Shown here piece by piece: positions 9,339 to 16,309 of a DNA stretch of 64,000 nt. The stretch is from Streptomyces olivaceus (lineage in GTDB: Bacteria > Actinomycetota > Actinomycetes > Streptomycetales > Streptomycetaceae). The notes beneath the pieces were generated by a model, which saw nothing but the letters and a program-made list of their open reading frames with translations, was not told where the DNA came from and did not search any database. Positions within the stretch are counted from its first letter, which is position 1. Each line of letters opens with the position of its first letter. A program made the position numbers and the translations under genes. Location of the stretch: positions 124,001 to 188,000 of the forward strand of contig NZ_JOFH01000006.1 of the NCBI RefSeq assembly GCF_000721235.1, in the 5' to 3' direction.

Positions 9339-10082
9339 TCACCCGCTCCAGGGGACGCGGGCCAGGACGAGACCGCGTACGTCGGCGGCTCCGGTCGCCC
9401 GGAGCCGGAGCGCGACCTGCTGGAGCTGCGAACCGCTGGTGAACACGTCGTCGACGAGCAGGACCGTGGCTCCCCTGATGTCGCTCTTGTCCCCGGTCCA
9501 GCTCAGAGCGGCTGCGTGGGTGGTCGCAGCCGCACGCTTCTCGCTCAGGCTCCGGGTCGCGGACCGGGGCGTCTCGGCTCCCTTGACCAAGCGGTGTGCG
9601 CCCGGCGGACTGAGAGGGAATCTGCGGGTGGCGTCTTCGGCGTACGCGGCGTCCATGATCGCTTCGATGTGCTGGATCGGCTGCCGACCGGCGTGGGTGG
9701 GGTTGCCGATGACGTGGTCGACGCCGCTCATCTGCTCGGCGTGGCTCTCCATCCAACCGACGAGGAGACGTCCGAAGATCATCGCCCAGCCGCTTCTCCC
9801 CTCGTACTTCAGCTTGCGGATCTTGTCGCGCAGGTCTCCTGAGTACACGGCCACCGCGTCGACACGTGAGAATCCCCGCTGCGCCTCGGGTAACGCGCAC
9901 AGGCGATTGACACATCGGCTGTCGGACGCGACGGCCTGGGAACAGACCGGGCAGTGGGAGTCGGCGATGGGCTGGAGCGTGCGCCCGGCGCAGTCCGAAC
10001 ACAGCCGGGCGGTGCCCGTGAGGACGTAGGCGCACACCGGACAGCCGGGGAAGCCTGCGGGATCGGGAAGACCTACGGTCAC
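9339..10082 (-). CDS. ComF-type phosphoribosyltransferase with two N-terminal zinc-binding clusters
   Basis: 247 residues. Cysteines at 14/17/28/31 and 44/47/57/62 form two four-Cys clusters, as in ComF proteins. The type I phosphoribosyltransferase domain follows, with PRPP loop VLLVDDVFTSGS at 207-218. The GTG start at 10082 overlaps the stop codon of the DprA-like gene as GTGA, so the two are made together. Codon 64 (9891-9893) is TTA, the codon read by bldA tRNA, so full translation should depend on developmental stage. ComF and DprA are both competence proteins in naturally transformable bacteria; here the pair sits in a defence-like island, so a role in foreign-DNA handling or nucleotide signalling is more likely. 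The substrate is unknown. Confidence 0.8.
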   Translation of the reverse strand: MTVGLPDPAGFPGCPVCAYVLTGTARLCSDCAGRTLQPIADSHCPVCSQAVASDSRCVNRLCALPEAQRGFSRVDAVAVYSGDLRDKIRKLKYEGRSGWAMIFGRLLVGWMESHAEQMSGVDHVIGNPTHAGRQPIQHIEAIMDAAYAEDATRRFPLSPPGAHRLVKGAETPRSATRSLSEKRAAATTHAAALSWTGDKSDIRGATVLLVDDVFTSGSQLQQVALRLRATGAADVRGLVLARVPWSG

Positions 10083-11044
10083 AGGCCGACCAGAGCCAGC
10101 TGCTGGCGCTGCTGTCCGGCGCGCTGGATGTCGGCAGCCTGAGCGAGGCGGCCCGTGATGTCGCTGGACGCGGTGACCAGGATCGCCCGGTGCTCCTCGA
10201 TCATCTTCCTGGCCCAGAGCTGACTGTCCGTGAGGGACCGGATCAGGAAGACGAGCTTGCCGTGCTCCGCGGCCAGACGGGCCTGCATCTTGGCACCGGA
10301 CGTACTGGAGGCCTCGATGACGACGCTGCCCAGGGTGGTACCGCTCGTCACGACGTTGCGGCGAGGAAAGGTGTACCTCGCCGGGGGACTGGTGGGCCAG
10401 AACTGGCTCAGCAGCGCTCCACCGGCCGTGAGGATCGCCTTGGCGAGCGGCCGGTTCTCCGCCGGGTAGAGGGGCGCGGCGATGCCGGTGCCCATGACGG
10501 CGAAGGTCCGTCCGCCCGCGTCGAGGGTGGCCTGATGGGCAGCGGCATCGATGCCCTTGGCGAGGCCGCTGGCGATCACGACGTCGTGCTCGACGAGCTC
10601 ACGTGCCATCCGGGCAGCCCGGCGGGTGCCCTCCTCGGAGGCTTCACGGGTGCCGACGACGGCGATGGAGCGGGCGTCACGCCGGTCGAGTTCGCCGAGG
10701 TGGAAGAGGAACGGCGGGAGGTTGCCGATCATGCGCAGGTTCGCGGGGTAGTCCTCGTCGAGGACGGTGACCAGACGGGCACCGACCCTGTCGGCCGCTG
10801 CCAGCTCCTCGTCCACGCGGGCGCGAGCGGCGTCGAGGCCGGTGGCCAGCCCTTGCTGCAGCTTGGGCCGGTTCCTGGTGGCGGCGCGCGAGTCCTCGCG
10901 CAGTTGCCCGTCCAGGAGGGCGGCCAGGCCCTCGGGGCTCTGGGCGCTGCGGGCGAGCAGGCTCCAGTCCAGGGTGGCGTCACCGATCCGCAAGGCGCAC
11001 AGGCTCAGCAGTCTGTGCTGGTCAGCACTGACGTCGAGTTTCAT
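10079..11044 (-). CDS. DprA/Smf-like Rossmann (SLOG-family) protein
   Basis: 321 residues. An N-terminal helical region precedes a DprA-type Rossmann domain. Visible motifs are DEDYP (96-100), VVGTREAS (129-136), SGLAKGID (159-166), H170, PLYPAENRPL (191-200) and FPRRN (226-230), all in the DprA order. The usual FPxRNR ends FPRRNV here. The tail after residue 290 is short, without an obvious winged helix. True DprA loads RecA onto incoming single strands; SLOG-family relatives sense nucleotides in conflict systems. ATG at 11044 with GAAGGA upstream. It is the first gene of an overlapping pair with the PRTase. It is probably an accessory paralogue rather than the housekeeping dprA. Confidence 0.8.
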   Translation of the reverse strand: MKLDVSADQHRLLSLCALRIGDATLDWSLLARSAQSPEGLAALLDGQLREDSRAATRNRPKLQQGLATGLDAARARVDEELAAADRVGARLVTVLDEDYPANLRMIGNLPPFLFHLGELDRRDARSIAVVGTREASEEGTRRAARMARELVEHDVVIASGLAKGIDAAAHQATLDAGGRTFAVMGTGIAAPLYPAENRPLAKAILTAGGALLSQFWPTSPPARYTFPRRNVVTSGTTLGSVVIEASSTSGAKMQARLAAEHGKLVFLIRSLTDSQLWARKMIEEHRAILVTASSDITGRLAQAADIQRAGQQRQQLALVGL

Positions 11045-11175
11045 ATCAGAGCGTCCTTCTACTCTCGGCCCCGGGATGTTCGAAGGATGAGGCAGGGTGC
11101 TTGGGCCATCTCCATCATGGCGCACACGGCACCCGTACGGGCAGGGGGCCGGACAACACGGCCGATGTCTCAGAC

Positions 11176-12135
11176 CTACGGCCACGGCACGACAGACGCG
11201 ACGGCTGTGGTGGCTTTCGCTCGGCACTCGCGGCAGAGGCCCGGTTCGGCGGCGCGGAAGCCCCGGTCGCAGCCGTCGCAGTTCCGTACGGGGTGCCGTA
11301 CGGGCGCGGGGTCCGCGGACGCGCGGAACGGGGGCGGGGGTGGCAGCTGGGCGGTGAGCCGTTGGGCGAAGAACGCGGCGGGGCGACGCAGGCCCTCGGC
11401 CGGCAGGTCGGTGATGAGCGCGTGGCGTACGGCGGCCGGGCTGACCTCGCGCTCCAGCCACGCGACGACGCCCGGGGCGAGATGCGCCGTGTCGGCGGCG
11501 GAGAGCAGCAGGTGGGGATCGTGGCGCCGGAGGCCGGAGAGGAGGTCGACGGCGTCCTGGAGCGCGGCGGGGGCGGGACACGCCGGGCGGGGTACGTCGG
11601 GCAGCGCCCTGCGTGGCGGACGAGGCTCGCGGGAATCACGGCGGCTCTCGGGGGCGGCGGGCGGCTCGGGACACTGCGGCGCCCTCGGAGCAGCCGCCGG
11701 CACGGGTGGCACGGGGTGGTCCTCGACAGCACGCCCAGGCGCAGCGGGCTGGTTGCACGAGGTCGTACGGGTGACGATGCGGCCGGAGGGCGTGCGGTGG
11801 CGGTCGCGGCGCAGGTAACCGTGCGCCTCCAGCTCGCGCAGGGCGGCGGCGATACGGGTCGTGCCTTCGGGGAACCGGCCGGCGAGGCTCTTGATGTCGG
11901 CGCGGGCGCCCTTCGGCAGCGACTGGAGGTGCGTACCGAGACCGATGGCCAGCAGGGAGAGCTCGCGGTGCTGGGCGAGGTGGTTGCCGATCACTGTGAA
12001 GCGGGTGGTGTGGCGGGTGTTGTGGTGCTGCAACCCACCCGGGTACGGGGCCGTGCCGGGGCGCCGGTTCGGGTGTTTGTCGCCCGTGGGACGGGCGTGG
12101 GCGCGCGGGGGCACGTTAGGGTTCTGGACAGCCAT
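11176..12135 (-). CDS. Winged-helix DNA-binding protein with C-terminal zinc ribbon
   Basis: 319 residues. The N-terminal half has a MarR/GntR-like winged helix (ELSLLAIGLGTHLQSL...GARADIKSLAGRFPEGTTRIAAALRELEAHGYLRR). A proline-rich linker of about 60 residues is followed by a helical domain and a final four-Cys knuckle (CDGC...CREC). The family is frequent in Streptomyces, usually annotated only as helix-turn-helix protein. It lies 131 bp upstream of the DprA-like gene on the same strand and could regulate that operon; this is positional inference. Possible replication or plasmid ancestry cannot be excluded. Confidence 0.7.
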   Translation of the reverse strand: MAVQNPNVPPRAHARPTGDKHPNRRPGTAPYPGGLQHHNTRHTTRFTVIGNHLAQHRELSLLAIGLGTHLQSLPKGARADIKSLAGRFPEGTTRIAAALRELEAHGYLRRDRHRTPSGRIVTRTTSCNQPAAPGRAVEDHPVPPVPAAAPRAPQCPEPPAAPESRRDSREPRPPRRALPDVPRPACPAPAALQDAVDLLSGLRRHDPHLLLSAADTAHLAPGVVAWLEREVSPAAVRHALITDLPAEGLRRPAAFFAQRLTAQLPPPPPFRASADPAPVRHPVRNCDGCDRGFRAAEPGLCRECRAKATTAVASVVPWP

Positions 12136-12607
12136 TGGGAAGCGCTTCTTCCTCTGTGGTCAGGCCCTCGCTTTGGGATTGCCGTCCCGGCGGGGGCCGT
12201 CTCATGTCTGCAGTCTCGGTCTTTGGTCCTGGTGGTGCGTTGCCCTGAGCGTCGGGCCTCCGGCGTCCGGAAATCCAGCTGGACAGGAGATGTTCACCCG
12301 CCCGAGTGAGCCCCCGAGGTTGCGCGGTCACGGACGGAAGGGTCGGGTTTGGTGGGTTGCTTTCTCCCGAGTCTTTTGTCTTTCAGTCGCCGACGGCACC
12401 GGAGCGCGGGGAAGCGGGTTCCGGCACACGATGACACAGAGGCAGGCGTACGGGAGTGCGTCCTCCCGGGATTGAATGTGGGATGTGCTGCTCGTGTGCA
12501 AGCCTCGGACGCATGAGTGCCGAGGACCTGCGATACACGGAGGCAGCCGAGCCGTCCGTGCTCCGCGCCGCCGCCTGACCGGCCGCCGAAGGAAGAGACC
12601 GCTCCTC
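12136..12607. other. Intergenic spacer between divergent genes
   Basis: 472 bp between the HTH/zinc-ribbon gene and the DUF6247 gene. Open frames here lack convincing codon bias or ribosome sites. An AT-richer patch around 12360-12385 could carry a promoter, but I cannot fix -35/-10 elements. No repeat, RNA gene or attachment site is visible. Confidence 0.4.
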
Positions 12608-12955
12608 ATGACCACCGCATCCCCGAACAGCGGATCGTCCGTCCCCTCCATGCCCGAGCGGACCCCGAAGGCACTGCGGGCCGCCATCGCGCAGCACGCG
12701 CCGCAGCTCCTCGTCGACTTCGACCGGCACTGGCGCCGCGACATCGCCGACGCCTACGACCTGGCCCCCGTCCCCGCCTTCATGGCCCGCTGGTGGGGCG
12801 AGTACGCCCTTAGCCGCGATTCCGCGCTGGAGGCGCGCGTCCACCGGCTGGAGGACGACGCGGCACAGGAACCCGACTACACCCGCGCGAAGGCGATGAT
12901 CGAGGAAGCCGGACGCATCCGCCGCGCTGCCGCCAAGGCGGAACCCGGCCAGTGA
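12608..12955 (+). CDS. DUF6247-family protein
   Basis: 115 residues. The core matches the DUF6247 family of actinobacteria, with ALRAAIAQHAPQLLVDFDRH followed by an aromatic stretch around WRRDIADAYDL and FMARWWGEYAL. The rest is helical and charged, with no membrane segment. Members are small soluble proteins often sitting as the first gene of two-gene units resembling toxin-antitoxin pairs; no function is proven. The ATG at 12608 follows GGAAGAG about 10-15 bases upstream. The stop codon overlaps a GTG that opens a 42-codon frame, as in coupled pairs. Confidence 0.75.
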   Translation: MTTASPNSGSSVPSMPERTPKALRAAIAQHAPQLLVDFDRHWRRDIADAYDLAPVPAFMARWWGEYALSRDSALEARVHRLEDDAAQEPDYTRAKAMIEEAGRIRRAAAKAEPGQ

Positions 12956-13080
12956 CCGACGACTTCATGGGCCCGCCCCGGCAGGCTGACTGGACCCGGG
13001 AAGTCAAGGACACGAAGTTCCTTGGTCATCAGCCGCCACCGAGACCGGAGCGCGAGGATTCGGGTTCCGGTGGCGCGTAG
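12952..13080 (+). pseudogene. Short ORF overlapping DUF6247, possible truncated partner
   Basis: The frame starts at GTG 12952, overlapping the DUF6247 stop codon as GTGA, and begins VTDDFMGPPRQADWTREV before ending at TAG 13080 after 42 residues. Its last 52 bases overlap the convergent RsbW-like gene. The coupling geometry suggests it once encoded the partner of DUF6247 and that the downstream part was lost when the neighbouring module was inserted. It may equally be a chance frame. Confidence 0.35.
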
Positions 13081-13484
13081 CGCAGTTCCGCCCAGACGGT
13101 CTTGTGCGGGAACCGCCCCTCGACGACGCCCCAGCGGTCGGCCAGCGCCTCGACGAGCAGCAGGCCCCGCCCCGACTCACCCGCCGCCTCGGGCACTTGC
13201 GGCACGGGCATCCGGTCACCACGCGTGTCGGTGACCTCGATGCGGAGCGTGTCACCGACGACCAGGAGCGTGAGGCGGAAGCTGCGTCCGGGGAGCCGGC
13301 CGTGGGTGGCCGCGTTGGCCGCCAGCTCGGCGACGACGTGGCTCGCCGCCTCGTCGGGCATGCCCCAGTTCCGCAGCGCGTTCACCGTGAGCAGGCGTGC
13401 GAGGCGGGCGCCGCGCGGAGTGGACGACAGCAGCATGGAGAAGTCGCGGCCCGTGCACTCGACTTCCTGAGTTTCCTGATTCAC
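13029..13484 (-). CDS. RsbW-like ATP-binding regulatory protein (HATPase_c)
   Basis: 151 residues. A GHKL ATPase fold of anti-sigma type is shown by the N-box ELAANAATHG, the G1 motif IEVTDTRGDR and GRGLLLVEALADRWGV. Such proteins bind and phosphorylate anti-sigma antagonists or bind sigma factors directly. It is divergent from the WhiJ-like regulator. This three-part arrangement (small ATPase, XRE/DUF5753, DUF397) recurs in dozens of copies in Streptomyces genomes and includes developmental loci such as whiJ. GTG start at 13484. The partner is unknown. Confidence 0.85.
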   Translation of the reverse strand: MNQETQEVECTGRDFSMLLSSTPRGARLARLLTVNALRNWGMPDEAASHVVAELAANAATHGRLPGRSFRLTLLVVGDTLRIEVTDTRGDRMPVPQVPEAAGESGRGLLLVEALADRWGVVEGRFPHKTVWAELRYAPPEPESSRSGLGGG

Positions 13485-13547
13485 GTCACTCAGCGTGGCG
13501 GCTCGGACGTACCGTGACGAGTGATTGCCCTGTTACGTAGAGCCACG

Positions 13548-13584
13548 GTCCAACGCTTGTCCAACGCTGTCCGGACTGTAGACA
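13548..13584 (+). promoter_or_regulatory. Direct repeats and candidate promoter before the WhiJ-like gene
   Basis: Two copies of GTCCAACGCT (13548-13557 and 13559-13568) start 11 bp apart, one helical turn, in the divergent gap. A candidate promoter, TTGTCC (13557-13562) with 16 bp to TAGACA (13579-13584), overlaps the second repeat. Autoregulation by the XRE protein is a reasonable reading but untested. Confidence 0.4.
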
Positions 13585-13626
13585 CGGCTCCCCCAGCGCA
13601 GGGTTCGGCACTACGGAGGGGCACGC

Positions 13627-14502
13627 ATGTCGGTGAGCGACGAGGCGGCGCAGGCCGGGACCGAGACGGACGAGCCCGGCTGGGAGGTGGACCAGGACGA
13701 CGACTGGGCGCTGGCCGTGATCACCACGGTGGGCCGCCAGTTGAGGCTCCGCCGGGAAGCCGCCGAGATGCGGGTCGGTGACTTCGCCCAGGCCGTCGGG
13801 TACGGCGAGGACCTCGTGTACAAGATCGAGAGCGGGAAGCGCATCCCCCGGCCCGAGTACCTGGACATGGCGGACGAGGTGCTGAACGCCGGTGGACTCA
13901 TCGCCGCGATGAAGGAGGACGTGAAGAAGGTCCGGTATCCGAAGAAGGTTCGGGATCTCGCGCAGATGGAGGCTCGGGCGGTGGAGATCGGAGTCTACGA
14001 GTGCAGCAGCATCGCGGGGTTGTTGCAGACGCCCGCGTATGCACGCGCTCTGTTCGAGGTCCGGCAACCCCCGTATTCAGTCGATGAGGTGGATCGCCTG
14101 GTGGCCGCTCGCATGGCACGCCTGTCCATTTTCGATCGTTCACCGGCGCCTTCCCTGAGTTTCGTCGTCGAGGAGGCGGTCCTCCGCCGACGAGTTGGGG
14201 GCACAATGGAACGGAAGCAGCAGTTCGAACGCCTGCTGGAGGTGGGGCGATTGAACAACGTAGCGCTTCAAGTCATGCCGCTGAGCAGCGTCGCTCACCC
14301 GGGCATGAGCGGCAGGATCGAACTACTGAAGTTCGAGGACGGTACCGCTGTGGGCCGCTCTGACGGCGCGTTCAACGGCCGTCCGACGTCTGATCCAAGG
14401 CAGCTGCGGATTCTCGATCTTCGGTATGGCACGATCCGGGCGCAGGCTCTTCCGCCCGGGGAGACACTCGCCCTCATCGAGAAACTGCTTGGAGAGACAT
14501 GA
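13627..14502 (+). CDS. WhiJ-like XRE regulator with DUF5753 domain
   Basis: 291 residues. An N-terminal Cro/C1-type helix-turn-helix (GRQLRLRREAAEMRVGDFAQ...GYGEDLVYKIESGKRIP) at about 38-80 is followed by the DUF5753 ligand/partner domain (YECSSIAGLLQTPAYARALF, VVEEAVLRRRVGG, VMPLSSVAHPGMSG). The family includes WhiJ, which affects sporulation. ATG at 13627 with GGAGGGG upstream. The stop codon overlaps the DUF397 start as ATGA. The paired DUF397 protein typically antagonises its regulator. Base composition is somewhat lower in GC than in the core genes nearby. Confidence 0.9.
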   Translation: MSVSDEAAQAGTETDEPGWEVDQDDDWALAVITTVGRQLRLRREAAEMRVGDFAQAVGYGEDLVYKIESGKRIPRPEYLDMADEVLNAGGLIAAMKEDVKKVRYPKKVRDLAQMEARAVEIGVYECSSIAGLLQTPAYARALFEVRQPPYSVDEVDRLVAARMARLSIFDRSPAPSLSFVVEEAVLRRRVGGTMERKQQFERLLEVGRLNNVALQVMPLSSVAHPGMSGRIELLKFEDGTAVGRSDGAFNGRPTSDPRQLRILDLRYGTIRAQALPPGETLALIEKLLGET

Positions 14503-14708
14503 TCCACGAGGCACCCAACAGGGCCACGATCGCTCTGGACTGGTTCAAGAGCAGCTACAGCAGCGGCCCTGAGGGCGATTCCTGCGTCGAGATCGCCACC
14601 GTGCCCGGCACTGTGCACGTCCGTGACTCGAAGGACGTCGAGGGGCCCCGGCTGGCCTTCGCCCCCGCCGCGTGGGCCGGCTTCGTGCCGTACGCGGCCG
14701 GGGGCTGA
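14499..14708 (+). CDS. DUF397 protein, partner of the WhiJ-like regulator
   Basis: 69 residues matching DUF397: the core WFKSSYSSGPEGDSCVEIA, then VHVRDSKDVEGPRLAFAPAAWAGFV. These small proteins are encoded directly after DUF5753 regulators and probably modulate them. The four-base ATGA overlap indicates coupled translation. The gene ends only 8 bp before the convergent end of hsdM, with no terminator in between. Confidence 0.9.
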   Translation: MIHEAPNRATIALDWFKSSYSSGPEGDSCVEIATVPGTVHVRDSKDVEGPRLAFAPAAWAGFVPYAAGG

Positions 14709-14716
14709 TCCGGCAC

Positions 14717-16309
14717 CTACTCGACCTCGACCTCCGGTACGTCCACGTCGCCGCCCAGGGAGCGGGCGATGGCGGTGAACTCGTTCAGGGCGGACTGTAG
14801 GTCACGGACGATCTCCTCGGCGATCACCTCGGGCGGCAGGCCGCTGTCGGCGTCCTCGAGGGTGGGGTCCTTCATCCACTTGATGTCGAGGTTGACCTTG
14901 TCGATGGCGAGCAGCTCGTCGTAGGTGAACTTCTTGAAGGGGCCATTCTCGTCCTCGGACTCGACGCGGGAGGAGACGGGCTCACCCGCACGGTAGGCCG
15001 CGACGAAGTCGTCCAGATGAGCACGCGTGAGCGGGCGCCGTTTGAGCGTGAAGTGCTGGCCCGTGCGGAAGTCGTACACCCACGTTTCGGAGGTGTGGGG
15101 CTTGCCGTCTGCGCGGGGGGCCTTCTTGTCGAAGAAGAGGACGTTGGCCTTGACGCCGTCCGCGTAGAAGATGCCCGTGGGCAGCCGCAGGATGGTGTGG
15201 AGGTCGAACTCGTCGAGCAGCTTGCGGCGGATCTTCTCACCCGCGCCGCCTTCGAAGAGGATGTTGTCGGGCAGGACGACGGCAGCGCGTCCGCCGACGG
15301 CCGTGAGCGACATGATGTGCTGGAGGAAGTTGAGCTGCTTGTTGGTGGTCGTGGCGGTGAAGTCGTCGCGGTCGTACTCGGTCTCCTGCTTGCTCGCCTC
15401 GCCGTCCTGACCGATGACGGTGATCGCGGACTTGCGTCCGAAGGGCGGGTTCGCGAGGACGAGCGTCGCGTGCTTGCCGCTGGGCTTGTCGGCGAGGGCG
15501 TCTCCGACGGTGATCAGGCTCGGCCCGTCGCTGGTACCGATGCCGTGGAGCAGCATGTTCATCGCGGCGAGGCGGGCGGTGCCGGTGACGAGTTCGTTGC
15601 CCCAGATCTTGCGGCCCTCGTCGTACGCCTTCCGCTCGTCGAGCGACATGGTGCCCATGTGGTGTTCGCGGATGTAGGCGTGGGCGGCGATCAGGAAGCC
15701 GCCAGTACCGCAGGCGGGGTCGGTGATGGTGTCCTCCGGCCCGGGGCGCATGACGTCGACCATGGCGTCGATGAGCGGGCGGGGGGTGAAGTACTGACCG
15801 GCGCCGGTCTTGGTGTCCGAGGCACCCTTGTTCAGGAGGCCCTCGTAGGCGTCGCCCTTGAGGTCGACGCCGGTCATCGCCCAGTCTTCGCGGCCGATCA
15901 GCTCGACGACGAGCTTTTCGAGGAGGGCAGGCTTGGTGATGCGGTTCTGGGCCTCGTCGAAGATCGTCCCGATGGTGGTCTCGGGACGGCTGCCCAGGTT
16001 TTCGAGGACGGCTCGGTAGTGCTTCTCCAGCTCGACGCCGCGCTTGCCTACGAGGGACTTCCAGTTGTACTCGGCAGGGACGACGGCGCTCATGTCGCGC
16101 CCCTCCCACGGGTCGTTCTCGCTCTCGTCGACCATCTTGAGGAAGAGCAGGTAGGAGAGCTGCTCGACGTACTCGATGGTGGACATGCCGTTGTCGCGGA
16201 GGACGTTGCAGTAGTTCCAGAGCTTGGCGACGAGGGTGTTCGTCTGGGCGACGGCCTGCGCCGTCTTGGCGGGCTCGGGCTGCTGGGCTTCTACGGGGGC
16301 GGCGGTCAC
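14717..16309 (-). CDS. hsdM: Type I restriction-modification system, DNA adenine methyltransferase subunit
   Basis: 530 residues. An N-terminal HsdM_N helical domain (LWNYCNVLRDNGMSTIEYVEQLSYLLFLKM) precedes an N6-adenine methyltransferase core. The core has GQYFTPR at 171-177, the SAM-binding DPACGTGGF at 197-205 and the catalytic NPPF at 287-290. The protein methylates adenine within the site chosen by HsdS and is also needed for cleavage. GTG start at 16309, overlapping the hsdS stop as GTGA. It is the last gene of an R-S-M operon, an unusual order. Length and motifs look intact. Confidence 0.95.
   Translation of the reverse strand: MTAAPVEAQQPEPAKTAQAVAQTNTLVAKLWNYCNVLRDNGMSTIEYVEQLSYLLFLKMVDESENDPWEGRDMSAVVPAEYNWKSLVGKRGVELEKHYRAVLENLGSRPETTIGTIFDEAQNRITKPALLEKLVVELIGREDWAMTGVDLKGDAYEGLLNKGASDTKTGAGQYFTPRPLIDAMVDVMRPGPEDTITDPACGTGGFLIAAHAYIREHHMGTMSLDERKAYDEGRKIWGNELVTGTARLAAMNMLLHGIGTSDGPSLITVGDALADKPSGKHATLVLANPPFGRKSAITVIGQDGEASKQETEYDRDDFTATTTNKQLNFLQHIMSLTAVGGRAAVVLPDNILFEGGAGEKIRRKLLDEFDLHTILRLPTGIFYADGVKANVLFFDKKAPRADGKPHTSETWVYDFRTGQHFTLKRRPLTRAHLDDFVAAYRAGEPVSSRVESEDENGPFKKFTYDELLAIDKVNLDIKWMKDPTLEDADSGLPPEVIAEEIVRDLQSALNEFTAIARSLGGDVDVPEVEVE

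Noticed and set aside
9339..11044. Natural competence genes dprA/comF
   Set aside because: No comEA/comEC or pilus genes are nearby, Streptomyces is not known for natural competence, and the context is defence-like; kept as DprA-like/ComF-type only.
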